DNA from: Chloroflexota bacterium
Lineage (GTDB): Bacteria > Chloroflexota > UBA6077 > FW602-bin22 > JAMCVK01
Assembly (NCBI GenBank): GCA_023475225.1
Contig: JAMCVK010000050.1
Span: 1-64,000 of the forward strand
Length of the DNA: 64,000 nt
Reading direction: 5' to 3'
Within the stretch, counting starts at the first letter, position 1; each line of letters opens with the position of its first letter. The position numbers and the translations under genes are program-made. A model generated the notes under the pieces. The model made no database searches. It had not been told where the DNA came from and was given only the letters and a program-made list of their open reading frames with translations. Shown in pieces: positions 17,084-25,075 of the stretch.

Positions 17084-17644
17084 TCAGAGACGGGGTTTAC
17101 AGATGATCTCTTTTACTTTTAGATCAAAGAAGTGCTGTGTATGAGCGGGCTTGATGACCAGGGCGGTATCGGCCCCGCGTCCTGTTCCGCCGATGGCGAT
17201 GACCTCCTCGTCGGTGCGCACCAATCCGGCATCGGCGGCCATCAAGACGATCTCGCAAGCCACCTTCGTTCCCTCACCGAAGATGCGCAGCGCGTTGGCT
17301 ATCAGTTCCTCCAGCTCATACGTATGGAACTTCTTGCGCACGGCCCTGCCGATCCCGCCAAAGGCGTGCAGGCAGGTCAGGACCTGGACGCCATTCTTGA
17401 TCATAGCCTGTCTCTTTTCCTCAGGAACCTCCTGTTGGTTTGGTTCCCGGAATCCGGTACAGTGAGTTACTACGACCAGTTTCAGTCCCTTAAACACCTC
17501 AGTGGCGGCCAGTCCAGTGTCTCCGAACGTGGTCGCCACAACGATAGTCTTTATACCGAGCTCGCTGGCCCGTTGCCTGGCCAAGCGCAAACATTCCGCT
17601 GTATTCTGAGGGCCGGTTTTTTCGAAGTAGGTGATCTCAGCCAT
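17084..17644 (-). CDS. stand-alone pyruvate-kinase C-terminal-domain protein
   Basis: The 186-residue protein resembles only the C-terminal alpha/beta domain of pyruvate kinase (COG1751 type): IKTIVVATTFGDTGLAA, the central LVVVTHCTGF and the end segment AIGGTGRGADTALVI. It has no catalytic barrel and cannot be a pyruvate kinase. Family members occur in archaea and anaerobic bacteria with unknown function. The glycine-rich end could bind a phosphorylated ligand. It has a good SD (GGAAGGGG) and likely shares a transcript with the alpha-mannosidase. Confidence 0.75.
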   Translation of the reverse strand: MAEITYFEKTGPQNTAECLRLARQRASELGIKTIVVATTFGDTGLAATEVFKGLKLVVVTHCTGFREPNQQEVPEEKRQAMIKNGVQVLTCLHAFGGIGRAVRKKFHTYELEELIANALRIFGEGTKVACEIVLMAADAGLVRTDEEVIAIGGTGRGADTALVIKPAHTQHFFDLKVKEIICKPRL

Positions 17645-17682
17645 TTCCCCTTCCTATGGAAATAAGTCCCCGAAGTGCCCTC

Positions 17683-17907
17683 TTAAGCATACTCATAAAG
17701 AGGAACTGTCCCTGCCGGAAGGGTCGTCGTTCGCAATAACGTTTCAATCCGACGTGCCGTTTCTGGCTTTAGAAGTACGTCTCCACAAACTGAACAAACC
17801 TCTGCTGGGACGTGGTCAATAACAACCACTTGACCATGATAGCGTACAGTGTGCACAATCTGCCGCTCCTCATATTCACCAGGGCAACCCTCAATACTGC
17901 ATTTCAT
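17683..17907 (-). CDS. YgiT-type zinc-finger protein (MqsA N-domain-like)
   Basis: A 74-residue protein with zinc-finger cysteines in CSIEGCPG and EVCSVCGD. It matches YgiT-type proteins, the zinc-binding half of MqsA-like antitoxins, but has no obvious HTH. The start is ATG 17907 with AGGAGG upstream, forming an ATGA overlap with the DUF4258 gene before it. Together they look like a toxin-antitoxin pair with this protein as the antitoxin partner. Confidence 0.78.
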   Translation of the reverse strand: MKCSIEGCPGEYEERQIVHTVRYHGQVVVIDHVPAEVCSVCGDVLLKPETARRIETLLRTTTLPAGTVPLYEYA

Positions 17908-18245
17908 CTCAATTGCCTCCTTTGTGTGGGTGTTACCCACTTTGGCGGTCTAGGTTCATAGACCGTAATGATAATAAGCGCTGGCCGCGCTGTCGTACAC
18001 ACGATGTGTAGAGGACGGGTGGCACGGGTAAGACCATTGAGCAGACAGCATGCTCCTCGGCGGTGCTCGGGGTAGTTCTCCAAAATTTGGCCTGTAGCAA
18101 TAGCTTCTAGGGCTTCATCAAGTGTAATATCCTCTCCAACCATTTCTTGCTGAGCGTGTTGGGTAATACGAATGTTCTCGACCACAGCCTGAGCACGTAT
18201 TCGCTCTAGCATCACCTCCAAATTGCTAACATCAAATTCACTCAT
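17904..18245 (-). CDS. DUF4258 protein, likely toxin partner
   Basis: The 113-residue protein shows the DUF4258 pattern: ITQHAQQEM, a helix with ITLDEALEAIATGQILENYPEH, then PLHIVC and LIIITVYEP, a RelE/BrnT-like fold. Genes of this family are usually paired with YgiT-type zinc-finger genes, as here (four-base overlap). The likely role is a small RNase-like toxin controlled by its partner, inferred from context only. Its 5' flank carries an attC-like element. Confidence 0.78.
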   Translation of the reverse strand: MSEFDVSNLEVMLERIRAQAVVENIRITQHAQQEMVGEDITLDEALEAIATGQILENYPEHRRGACCLLNGLTRATRPLHIVCTTARPALIIITVYEPRPPKWVTPTQRRQLR

Positions 18246-18280
18246 TCTACCGGTGCCTCCTTCAACAAAGGGGCATTTCA

Positions 18281-18374
18281 GCTAACGTTTCCAGCATATA
18301 CGACTTTGCGAGCCAAGGGAGCAATATCCCAAAGGGCAAGGGCGGTAGCCCGCAGCGTATATGCTGTGTTAGGC
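18281..18374 (-). repeat. attC-like palindromic element
   Basis: Read on the minus strand, GCCTAAC (18374-18368) is followed by CAGCATATACG (18366-18356). After about 50 bases with further inverted segments come CGTATATGCTG (18302-18292), then AACGTTAGC (18289-18281). The 11-bp arms are perfect complements. Terminal RYYYAAC/GTTRRRY-like cores, a spaced inner stem and a variable middle are the design of integron attC sites. It lies between a truncated hypothetical gene and the DUF4258/YgiT pair, all on one strand, as in a cassette array. No integrase gene is present. Confidence 0.5.
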
Positions 18375-18387
18375 GAAGACATTTTAC

Positions 18388-18735
18388 CTACAATTGTACC
18401 CTTTGTTCATGCGTTTTAATACTCAACAATCTTTCAATTTCTCTTCGCATATTGTAATTATCCGAAGGGTTGCCCCTATGAATCGAATTTGACAACCCAA
18501 TTAGATTCCTTGAGGCTTCTATGACTGCACTTCGTTTTAGCACAAGCTTAAGAAATTCAAAAAAATGTACCACCTTAATAATATGAGTTCTTGCAATTAG
18601 TAGACTTGCCTGCTGACGTAATACTCTCGATGCTTCGTCCATATCATCGGGTTTACCAGTCCCAGGATTAGAATATCGATTTGCATAAAGTATTAAAGAA
18701 TAGATGGTCAAGTCCCACCGCTCCTGTAAAATCAT
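18388..18735 (-). CDS. hypothetical protein, probably 5'-truncated by the IS remnant
   Basis: A 115-residue helical protein with no family I recognise; the end has SNSIHRGNPSDNYNMRREIERLL, which reads like real coding sequence. Its only start, ATG 18735, lies inside the terminal sequence of the adjacent IS fragment (18723-18745), so the true N-terminus was probably lost when the element inserted. Base composition is AT-rich compared with the region. The attC-like element follows 13 bases after its stop, as expected for a cassette gene. Confidence 0.5.
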   Translation of the reverse strand: MILQERWDLTIYSLILYANRYSNPGTGKPDDMDEASRVLRQQASLLIARTHIIKVVHFFEFLKLVLKRSAVIEASRNLIGLSNSIHRGNPSDNYNMRREIERLLSIKTHEQRVQL

Positions 18736-19194
18736 CGGTGGTTACGGTTTAGGCTGCGGTGCGTGCCTCTTTTGGTTTCGATAATGTGCCTACAGCCTCC
18801 ATTTTGTTGCGACGTTCCAGATACTCTTGGTGAAGTTGTTCTCGCAATAGAGTCAGCCGCGTCCGGTCGAGTTCTGTCATCCTGACCCTGCGCCACCGCT
18901 GATTGGCCCGCATTAACGATGCGTAGCACAACTTGAGACAACTCTTCTCGTCAAAGAACCTCGGGATCGTCTTCGTTCTCCGTTGCTCCTCCTCTATCGC
19001 TCGCTCTGCTAGGTTCGTCGTTCGAATGTACTTGTGATGATCCGGCGGGCAGCGCAGGTAAGCTATGCAAGCCTCGAAGTCATCTAGGAAGATAACCATC
19101 GCCGACGGATACGTCGCCTGCCACTTCTTCACCACCGCATCAGCTACCAAACGCGGTGATGTCCTACAACACCTGTAAAAATGAATGGCGTTAC
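18723..19194 (+). repeat. directly repeated IS-end-like sequences around the transposase remnant
   Basis: CCTGTAAAATCATCGGTGGTTAC (18723-18745, given here as position only for the match) and 19172-19194 share CCTGTAAAA at the left and GTTAC at the right with equal spacing, 15 of 23 identical. TGTAAAA/TTTTACA ends are typical of IS256-like elements. The two copies point the same way rather than inward, so this is not a simple intact IS; a deletion between two copies is one explanation. Confidence 0.35.
18749..19147 (-). pseudogene. IS256 (Mutator) family transposase, C-terminal remnant
   Basis: The last 130 or so residues match the C-terminal third of IS256 transposases: KKWQATYPSAM, the P-x-H-H-K-Y-IRTTNLAERAIEEEQRRT block and LKLCYASLMRANQRW. 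The DDE catalytic core that should precede it is missing, and the sequence before 19147 on this strand does not continue the family, so the gene is dead. It marks past insertion into the cassette-like island. Confidence 0.8.
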
Positions 19195-19325
19195 AGTATC
19201 CTGGTGGTGCTGCTAAAACCGCAGCCCTTGGAAGGGCAGAAAGGAGACCGCAATACCATGCATAGAATGCCACCATCACGGCGTATTGGGACTTGACCAA
19301 CAGCCCCAGATTCGATTTTAATGGT

Positions 19326-19402
19326 TGGTCGGGGTGGGCAGACTTGAACTGCCGACCTCATGGTCCCAAACCATGCGCGCTAACCAACTGCGCTACACCC
19401 CG
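19326..19402 (-). tRNA. tRNA-Pro (anticodon TGG), CCA encoded
   Basis: A 77-base cloverleaf reads on the minus strand. The acceptor arm CGGGGTG pairs with CACCCCG, followed by discriminator A and an encoded CCA. The D arm is GCGC..GCGC, the anticodon loop TTTGGGA gives anticodon TGG, and the T arm has GTTCAAG. It borders the accessory island, and tRNA genes often serve as integration sites. Confidence 0.95.
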
Positions 19403-19516
19403 CCGTTCATAGTATAACCAGCTGCGGTTTCAGCGTCAAGGCGAATGGGACTGGCTTTGGGTTGCGGGGTAGTGCATGGCCATGCTAACATGCTCCTCGA
19501 TTGAAGGAGCTTCAGT

Positions 19517-20968
19517 ATGGTCTTCCGTGATTTGCACGAATTCATCTCTTTCCTGGAAAGTAAGGGGCAATTGCGGCGAATCAAAACCCCTGTGCGTTGC
19601 GAGCTGGAGATCACCGAGATCACCGCTCGTCTGACTAAGCAGAATGGGCCCGCTCTCCTTTTCGAGAACGTCATCGGTTATGACATCCCCGTTTTGACCA
19701 ACATCTTCGGCTCTCCCCAGCGACTGGCCTGGGGGCTGGGCGTGGACAATTTGGATGCTCTGACCGATAAAATGAGGGGGCCGCTGAGCTACATCAGTGG
19801 GCCTTTTCCCTCATCGCTACTCGACAAGCTACGGGCTCTGGGAGATCTCGCCCAGCTCTCCTCCTACGGGCCCAAAATGGTCAGTTCTGCCCCCTGCCAG
19901 GACGTTGTGCTGCTGGCCGATGCTTCTTTGGACGAACTCCCTGTCCTGAAGTGCTGGCCGCAGGATGCGGGACGGTTCATCACTCTGCCCCTGGTTATAA
20001 CGGCCGATCCAGAGACCGGACGGCGCAATATGGGCATGTATCGTCTTCAGGTCTATGATGGGCGGACGACGGGTATACATTGGCATCGGACCAAAGGTGG
20101 GGCCGAACATTATCGCCGTAGCGAGCAAAAGAGACGTCGCTTTGAGGTGGCCGTAGCGTTGGGGGCGGATCCAGCAACGATCTATGCGGCTACCGCCCCT
20201 CTTCCCCCAGGGATAGATGAACTCCTCTTCGCTGGATTCCTGCGGGGTGAGGCTGTAGAGATGGTCAAATGTAAAGTGTTGGACCTAGAGGTTCCGGCCC
20301 AGGCGGAGATCATCCTGGAGGGATACGTCGATCCAGGCGAGCGGCGAACGGAGGGTCCTTTCGGGGATCACACGGGATACTATTCGCCGGCTGCCGAGTA
20401 TCCTGTGTTTCATCTCCTTTGCCTCACCCATCGTCACCAGCCGATTTATCCGGCTACCATTGTGGGGAAACCACCAATGGAGGACGCCCATCTGGGCAAG
20501 GCGACGGAAAGGTTGTTCTTGCCCTTGCTTCAGATGATGCTGCCGGAGATGGTCGACCTGAATCTGCCGGTGGAAGGGGTGTTCCAGAATCTAGCCATCG
20601 TCTCCATCAAGAAAGAGTATGCGGGCCAGGCGAAGAAGGTTATCTGTGCCCTCTGGGGAATGATGCAAATGATGCTGACGAAGATCATCATCGTGGTGGA
20701 TCACTATGTCAACGTGCATGATCTCTCGGAAGTCATTTGGCGTGTAACCGGCAACATTGATCCGCGCCGTGATCTATTGATCATCGATGGACCACTCGAT
20801 GACCTCGATCACGCCTCGCCCCTACCCCAATTTGGGAGTAAGTTGGGCATCGATGCGACAGCTAAGTGGCCAGAGGAGGGACATCCACGGGTATGGCCTC
20901 TGGAGATAAGTATGGATGAGGAGACCAAAAGATTGGTAGATAGTCGATGGGGGGAATACGAGATTTGA
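19517..20968 (+). CDS. UbiD family decarboxylase, probably menaquinone pathway
   Basis: The 483-residue protein is a complete UbiD-type prenylated-FMN decarboxylase: RDLHEFISFLE at the start, NGPALLFENV, the prFMN/metal region TGIHWHRTKGG, then EGPFGDHTGYY and TATIVGKPPMED-like (PATIVGKPPMED) motifs. UbiD enzymes remove the carboxyl group from prenylated aromatic acids. In the futalosine route a UbiD homologue (MqnL) acts on prenylated 1,4-dihydroxy-6-naphthoate. A UbiA-type gene directly follows and UbiE is in the same operon, which supports that role; no UbiX (prFMN synthase) gene is in the window. The SD AAGGAG lies in a small hairpin just before the ATG. Confidence 0.85.
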   Translation: MVFRDLHEFISFLESKGQLRRIKTPVRCELEITEITARLTKQNGPALLFENVIGYDIPVLTNIFGSPQRLAWGLGVDNLDALTDKMRGPLSYISGPFPSSLLDKLRALGDLAQLSSYGPKMVSSAPCQDVVLLADASLDELPVLKCWPQDAGRFITLPLVITADPETGRRNMGMYRLQVYDGRTTGIHWHRTKGGAEHYRRSEQKRRRFEVAVALGADPATIYAATAPLPPGIDELLFAGFLRGEAVEMVKCKVLDLEVPAQAEIILEGYVDPGERRTEGPFGDHTGYYSPAAEYPVFHLLCLTHRHQPIYPATIVGKPPMEDAHLGKATERLFLPLLQMMLPEMVDLNLPVEGVFQNLAIVSIKKEYAGQAKKVICALWGMMQMMLTKIIIVVDHYVNVHDLSEVIWRVTGNIDPRRDLLIIDGPLDDLDHASPLPQFGSKLGIDATAKWPEEGHPRVWPLEISMDEETKRLVDSRWGEYEI

Positions 20969-20979
20969 GGGAATCCCGG

Positions 20980-21849
20980 GTGACGGCCACTGGCCTTAGC
21001 GCTAAAATGTCGCTTCTACTGGAAGCGGTGAAGTTTGAACACACCATCTTCGCTCTGCCGTTCGCCTACTTGGGGATGACCTTAGCAGCAGGCGGGCTAC
21101 CCACTTGGCATCAGTTCTGGTGGATCACTATGGCTATGGTGGGGGCGAGAACGCTGGCTATGAGCAGCAATAGAATAATCGATCGTGAATTTGATGCGGC
21201 TAACCCCCGCACCGCCCAGCGGGCCCTTCCCAGAGGCTTGCTCTCGTTCTACGAGATGCTGGCTCTCGGCCTGGCCTCAGCGGCTTTGCTTATCGTCGCC
21301 GCCTGGCAACTGAATGATCTTTGCCTCAAGCTCAGCCCATTGGCCATAGCCATAGTGGTGGGATACTCCTATACGAAGCGCTTCACCTGGGCTTCGCACT
21401 TCATCTTGGGGATGGCTGATGCCCTGGCACCGCTGGGTGGTTGGTTGGGAGTGAGGGGTACGCTGGATTGGCCAGCCTTGCTTCTCGGCTTCGCCGTCGC
21501 TACCTGGATAGCCGGTTTTGACCTGCTTTATGCCTGCCAGGATGTCGATTTCGATCACAAGGCTGGACTCTGGTCCGTGCCGGCTCAGTTTGGTGTCGCC
21601 ATCGCCCTGAGGCTGTCAACGGCCTTGCACGTCCTCACCTCCGCAGCATTGTTAGCTGTAGGGTTAATGCTCTCCCTCGGCCTAATATACTTTCTGGGCT
21701 GGCTCATTGCGACGGCCCTTTTGCTCTATGAGCATCGCCTGGTATCGCCCGACGATCTTTCTCGGCTCGATGTGGCCTTTTTCAACGTCAATGGCTACAT
21801 CGCTATCTGTGTCTTCGCCTTTACCCTCGTTTCCCTCTGGTTGAGGTAG
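20980..21849 (+). CDS. UbiA family prenyltransferase (MqnP-like)
   Basis: A 289-residue membrane protein with seven to eight membrane segments and both Asp-rich motifs, NRIIDREFDAANPRT and YACQDVDFDHKAGLWSVP, which bind the Mg-diphosphate of the prenyl donor. The second motif and the VKFEHTIFALPFAY start match the 4-hydroxybenzoate/dihydroxynaphthoate subgroup. It would attach the polyprenyl tail to an aromatic acid, the step before UbiD. GTG 20980 has GAGGGA seven bases upstream and lies eleven bases after the UbiD stop. An in-frame ATG at 20947 overlaps UbiD without an SD. Confidence 0.85.
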   Translation: MTATGLSAKMSLLLEAVKFEHTIFALPFAYLGMTLAAGGLPTWHQFWWITMAMVGARTLAMSSNRIIDREFDAANPRTAQRALPRGLLSFYEMLALGLASAALLIVAAWQLNDLCLKLSPLAIAIVVGYSYTKRFTWASHFILGMADALAPLGGWLGVRGTLDWPALLLGFAVATWIAGFDLLYACQDVDFDHKAGLWSVPAQFGVAIALRLSTALHVLTSAALLAVGLMLSLGLIYFLGWLIATALLLYEHRLVSPDDLSRLDVAFFNVNGYIAICVFAFTLVSLWLR

Positions 21850-21895
21850 CTCAAGGGGAAGTTTCTGGATGGACTTGATACTCAAGGAGGAAAGA

Positions 21896-22864
21896 TTGAA
21901 AGAAGGTAAATCAACGGTCTCTGTCATCATAGCCTTGGGGCTCCTTCTCGCCTCTGGTGGCATCCTTCTTGGCTGCGCTCCCAGCGGCGGTGAGGACATA
22001 AATCTAAAGATTGGGATGTTGCCCATCGTTGATAGTTTGCCCTTCTACGTGGCCGAGAAGGAAGGCTATTACCGGGCCCATAATGTGGCCGTGGAACTGG
22101 TTCCCTTTGCCAGTGCCCTTGAGCGTGATGCGGCGCTACAGGCTGGTCAGATTGATGGACAGCTCAACGACCTTATCTCTTCAGCCCTGTTTAATCGAGA
22201 GCGGGATCAGGCTCGCATCGTTTTAGTCACGTTCAGAGGAAGTAGACAGCAGGCGATGATCTCCATCCTCGCCGCCGGAGATAGTCCCATCAAGTCAGCC
22301 GCTGACCTGCGTCAGGCGGAGATCGCCATCTCCAAGAACTCGGTGATCGACTACGTCACTGATCAGCTGCTTCTCTCCGCCGGACTTAAGCCGGGTGAGG
22401 TGAAGAGAGTAGAGGTGAGTAAGATTCCCCTCCGCCTGGAGATGCTTATCAACAAGCAAGTAGCCGCGGCAGCGCTGCCAGAGCCCTTCACCACGCTAGC
22501 TCGTCAACAAGGGGCGAGGGTGATCCTCGATGACGGTGAATCACAGATAGGACAGAGCGTTCTCACCTTTCGACAAGAGGTCCTGAAAAAGAGGCCGGAT
22601 GTGGTCAAGCGTCTGATTCAGGCCCAGCAGGAGGCTGTGCGCCAGGTGAATGCTGATCCGGAAAAATATCGTGAGCTGCTCGTGGAGAAGGCCAAGGTAC
22701 CACCAGCGGTTAAGACCATATATCAGATACCCCGCTTCCCTCTGGCCAGCGTGCCAACGCGGAGCGAAATAGCACGGGCCACAGATTGGATGGTCGAAAA
22801 GGGATTATTGTCCCGCTCCCTTGCTTACGAAGATATGGTCAACGATAAACTCCTATCCAAATGA
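21896..22864 (+). CDS. ABC transporter substrate-binding lipoprotein, NMT1/SsuA-like
   Basis: A lipoprotein precursor of 322 residues with a hydrophobic signal ending in the lipobox LLGC, followed by a type-2 periplasmic-binding fold of the NMT1/THI5/SsuA group (LKIGMLPIVDSLPFYVAEKEGYY, QAGQIDGQLNDL). TTG 21896 has a strong SD (AAGGAGG, 21884-21890); the in-frame ATG at 21869 has a poor one. It is followed by its ATPase with an ATGA overlap. The same fold is used by MqnA and MqnD of the futalosine pathway, but the signal peptide and ABC partners argue for transport here. The substrate is unknown; the quinone context suggests an aromatic precursor. Confidence 0.8.
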   Translation: MKEGKSTVSVIIALGLLLASGGILLGCAPSGGEDINLKIGMLPIVDSLPFYVAEKEGYYRAHNVAVELVPFASALERDAALQAGQIDGQLNDLISSALFNRERDQARIVLVTFRGSRQQAMISILAAGDSPIKSAADLRQAEIAISKNSVIDYVTDQLLLSAGLKPGEVKRVEVSKIPLRLEMLINKQVAAAALPEPFTTLARQQGARVILDDGESQIGQSVLTFRQEVLKKRPDVVKRLIQAQQEAVRQVNADPEKYRELLVEKAKVPPAVKTIYQIPRFPLASVPTRSEIARATDWMVEKGLLSRSLAYEDMVNDKLLSK

Positions 22865-23613
22865 TTGAGATCAAGCAACTCAGCTTCGCTTATTTCCCTA
22901 AGGTCCCCCTTTTCGAGGATTTCAACTGGTCGGTGCAGCAGGGCGAGGCCTGGGCGGTGATCGGTCCTTCTGGTTGTGGGAAAACCACCCTCCTCTATCT
23001 CATCGCTGGCTTGCGCTCCCCGAACGGCGGTTCTATCGTGGTTGATGGGTATCGGGTGATACAACCACGGGCATCTACTGGGTTGATTCTGCAAGACTAT
23101 GGTTTGCTGCCCTGGGCCACGGCAGCGGAAAATATCGCCCTGGGATTGAAGATCAGAAAGGCACCCCCCAGGATGTGGTCGGACCAAACGAGGGATTGGC
23201 TCCAAAGGCTGGGGCTTGAAGAGGTAGCCAAACAGTATCCAGCCCAACTATCCGGTGGGCAGCGCCAGCGGGTGGCCATCGCCCGTACGCTGGCCGTGAA
23301 TCCGGATTTATTGCTTATGGATGAGCCATTTAGCTCCCTTGATGCCCTGACTCGTGAGAGCATGCAGGACCTGGTCATCGAACTGGGCATTGAGGGGAAT
23401 CTGACCACAATCCTGGTTACTCATAATATCGAGGAGGCCGTCTTTCTTGGCCAGAAGATCTTGGTGCTCCCCCCACCCCCAATCCGTACGGCGAAGGTTA
23501 TCAACAATCCTCAGGCCGGGGAGCTGGATTATCGGGGCCATCCCGAGTTCTATGCCAAATGTAATAAAGTACGTCTTGAAGTGGAGAGGATCAACGATGG
23601 CCAGAGGCGGTAA
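22861..23613 (+). CDS. ABC transporter ATP-binding protein, NitT/TauT type
   Basis: The 250-residue ATPase has Walker A GPSGCGKTT (near residue 38), Q-loop LQDYGLLPW, signature LSGGQRQRVAIAR (near 130), Walker B LLLMDEPFSSLD and the H-loop VTHN. The pattern is that of the nitrate/taurine/aliphatic sulfonate importers. It overlaps the binding-protein gene by four bases and the permease by 17, so the three are translated together. Confidence 0.9.
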   Translation: MIEIKQLSFAYFPKVPLFEDFNWSVQQGEAWAVIGPSGCGKTTLLYLIAGLRSPNGGSIVVDGYRVIQPRASTGLILQDYGLLPWATAAENIALGLKIRKAPPRMWSDQTRDWLQRLGLEEVAKQYPAQLSGGQRQRVAIARTLAVNPDLLLMDEPFSSLDALTRESMQDLVIELGIEGNLTTILVTHNIEEAVFLGQKILVLPPPPIRTAKVINNPQAGELDYRGHPEFYAKCNKVRLEVERINDGQRR

Positions 23614-24343
23614 ATTGGCTCTTTTTCTAGGTTTACTTTTGCTCATCTGGCATCTGATGGCCCTCGTGGTTGATCGTCCGATCTTGCCTGGACCGTGGAC
23701 CGTCTTCGCTGCCTTCGTCCAGGCGTCCTTGAACGGTTTGGGATGGCATGCGCTGGTGAGCAGCTATCGTGTGGTGGTCAGCATTCTCTTGTCTGTCATC
23801 ACAGCCGCCCCCCTTGGACTGGTTTTGGGTCAGGCTAAAAACTGGGATCGTCTCGTTTCACCATTTGTCTATCTGACTTATCCAGTTCCCAAGATCGTGT
23901 TACTGCCCATCGTTCTGCTCTTTCTGGGCATCGGCGACACCTCGAAGATTTTTCTCATCTGGCTTATCCTTTTCTATCAAGTTTTGGTTGTCGTGCGTGA
24001 TGCTTCCAATGCGGTGCGGCCAGAGCTGGCCTATTCGGTGCGTTCCCTGGGAGCCAGGCGGGGCCAGTTGCTTCGTTACGTCTATTTTCCGGCCTGTCTA
24101 CCGGCCATCCTGACGGCGCTGCGCGTTAGCATTGGTACGGCTATAGCCGTGCTATTTTTCACCGAGTCTGTAGCCACGAGCTCTGGCCTGGGCTATTACA
24201 TCCTCGTGGAGGGTTGGGGGAGGCAGGCCTACGCCGAGATGTATGCCGGTGTCCTGGCCATGGGCTTATTAGGTTTAGTCATCTACCTATTGCTAGATGT
24301 TCTCCAGAGGGCCCTCTGTGGTTGGGTCGATGTCGGACGTTAA
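23597..24343 (+). CDS. ABC transporter permease, NitT/TauT type
   Basis: A 248-residue membrane protein with six predicted segments and the inner-membrane EAA-like loop around LGARRGQLLRYVYFPACLPAILTALR. The start ATG 23597 has GGAGAGG upstream and opens MARGGKLALFLGLLLLIWH; upstream in-frame codons belong to the overlapping ATPase gene. Together with the two preceding genes it forms a complete importer inside the UbiD-UbiA-UbiE operon. Confidence 0.88.
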   Translation: MARGGKLALFLGLLLLIWHLMALVVDRPILPGPWTVFAAFVQASLNGLGWHALVSSYRVVVSILLSVITAAPLGLVLGQAKNWDRLVSPFVYLTYPVPKIVLLPIVLLFLGIGDTSKIFLIWLILFYQVLVVVRDASNAVRPELAYSVRSLGARRGQLLRYVYFPACLPAILTALRVSIGTAIAVLFFTESVATSSGLGYYILVEGWGRQAYAEMYAGVLAMGLLGLVIYLLLDVLQRALCGWVDVGR

Positions 24344-25067
24344 GGATCAATCCTTAGATCAACCATACGCTCAAGGTAAAGAGGCGTATGTGCGGGCGAT
24401 GTTTGCCCGCATTGCGGCCTGCTACGATCTTATGAATACCTTGATAACCTTTGGCTATGATCAACGCTGGCGACGGTTGGCCGTGCAGATGGCGGCTATA
24501 CCCAAGGGTGGGACAGTAATCGACGTGGGCACTGGCAGTGGCGAGCTATCCCTCGATCTGGCCCGCCATAGCCCGGCCGGACGGATTGTGGCTGTCGACT
24601 TCTGCGCAGACATTCTGGAACGGGCCCAGCGGAAGGCGATAGTCAGTGGATCGCAGCATAAAATCGTGTTCCAGATAGGGGATGCTTTGAACCTCCCCTT
24701 CTCTGCGGATGCGTTCGACGCTGCCATCAGCGGTTTTGTTGTGCGTAATCTAACGGACATCGCCCAGGGGTTTAGGGAGATGCGTCGCGTCATACGTCCG
24801 GGCGGGCGAGTGGTCTGCCTGGAGTTAACCAGACCTAAGGCCGGGATTTTCGCCTTCTTGTTCGGGTTATACCTTCATCGCCTGGTACCGATCCTGGGCC
24901 AGCTGGTCGCCGGTGATGGTTCAGCCTACACGTACTTACCACGTTCAATCATCACCTTCCCCCTCGCTGAGGAACTGGCTGATATAATGCGTGCGGTGGG
25001 CTTGAAAGAGGTCAGCTATAGGCTGCTGGCGGGAGGGGCCATCGCCATCCATGTGGGGATAAAATAG
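24330..25067 (+). CDS. ubiE: UbiE/MenG demethylmenaquinone methyltransferase
   Basis: The 245-residue methyltransferase shows the UbiE signatures: YVRAMFARIAACYDLMNTLITFGYDQRWRR near the N-terminus, the AdoMet motif VIDVGTGSGELSLDLA, DALNLPF and the RPGGRVVCLELTRP block. It methylates demethylmenaquinone (or a related quinol), the last step of quinone synthesis. The gene overlaps the permease by 14 bases, which ties the transporter to the quinone genes. The SD is weak, as expected for coupled translation. Confidence 0.9.
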   Translation: MSDVKDQSLDQPYAQGKEAYVRAMFARIAACYDLMNTLITFGYDQRWRRLAVQMAAIPKGGTVIDVGTGSGELSLDLARHSPAGRIVAVDFCADILERAQRKAIVSGSQHKIVFQIGDALNLPFSADAFDAAISGFVVRNLTDIAQGFREMRRVIRPGGRVVCLELTRPKAGIFAFLFGLYLHRLVPILGQLVAGDGSAYTYLPRSIITFPLAEELADIMRAVGLKEVSYRLLAGGAIAIHVGIK

Positions 25068-25075
25068 ATGCGCTG

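Noticed and set aside
20947-20980. ATG at 20947 as the start of the UbiA-type gene
   Set aside because: No Shine-Dalgarno; GTG 20980 has GAGGGA at good distance and does not overlap ubiD.
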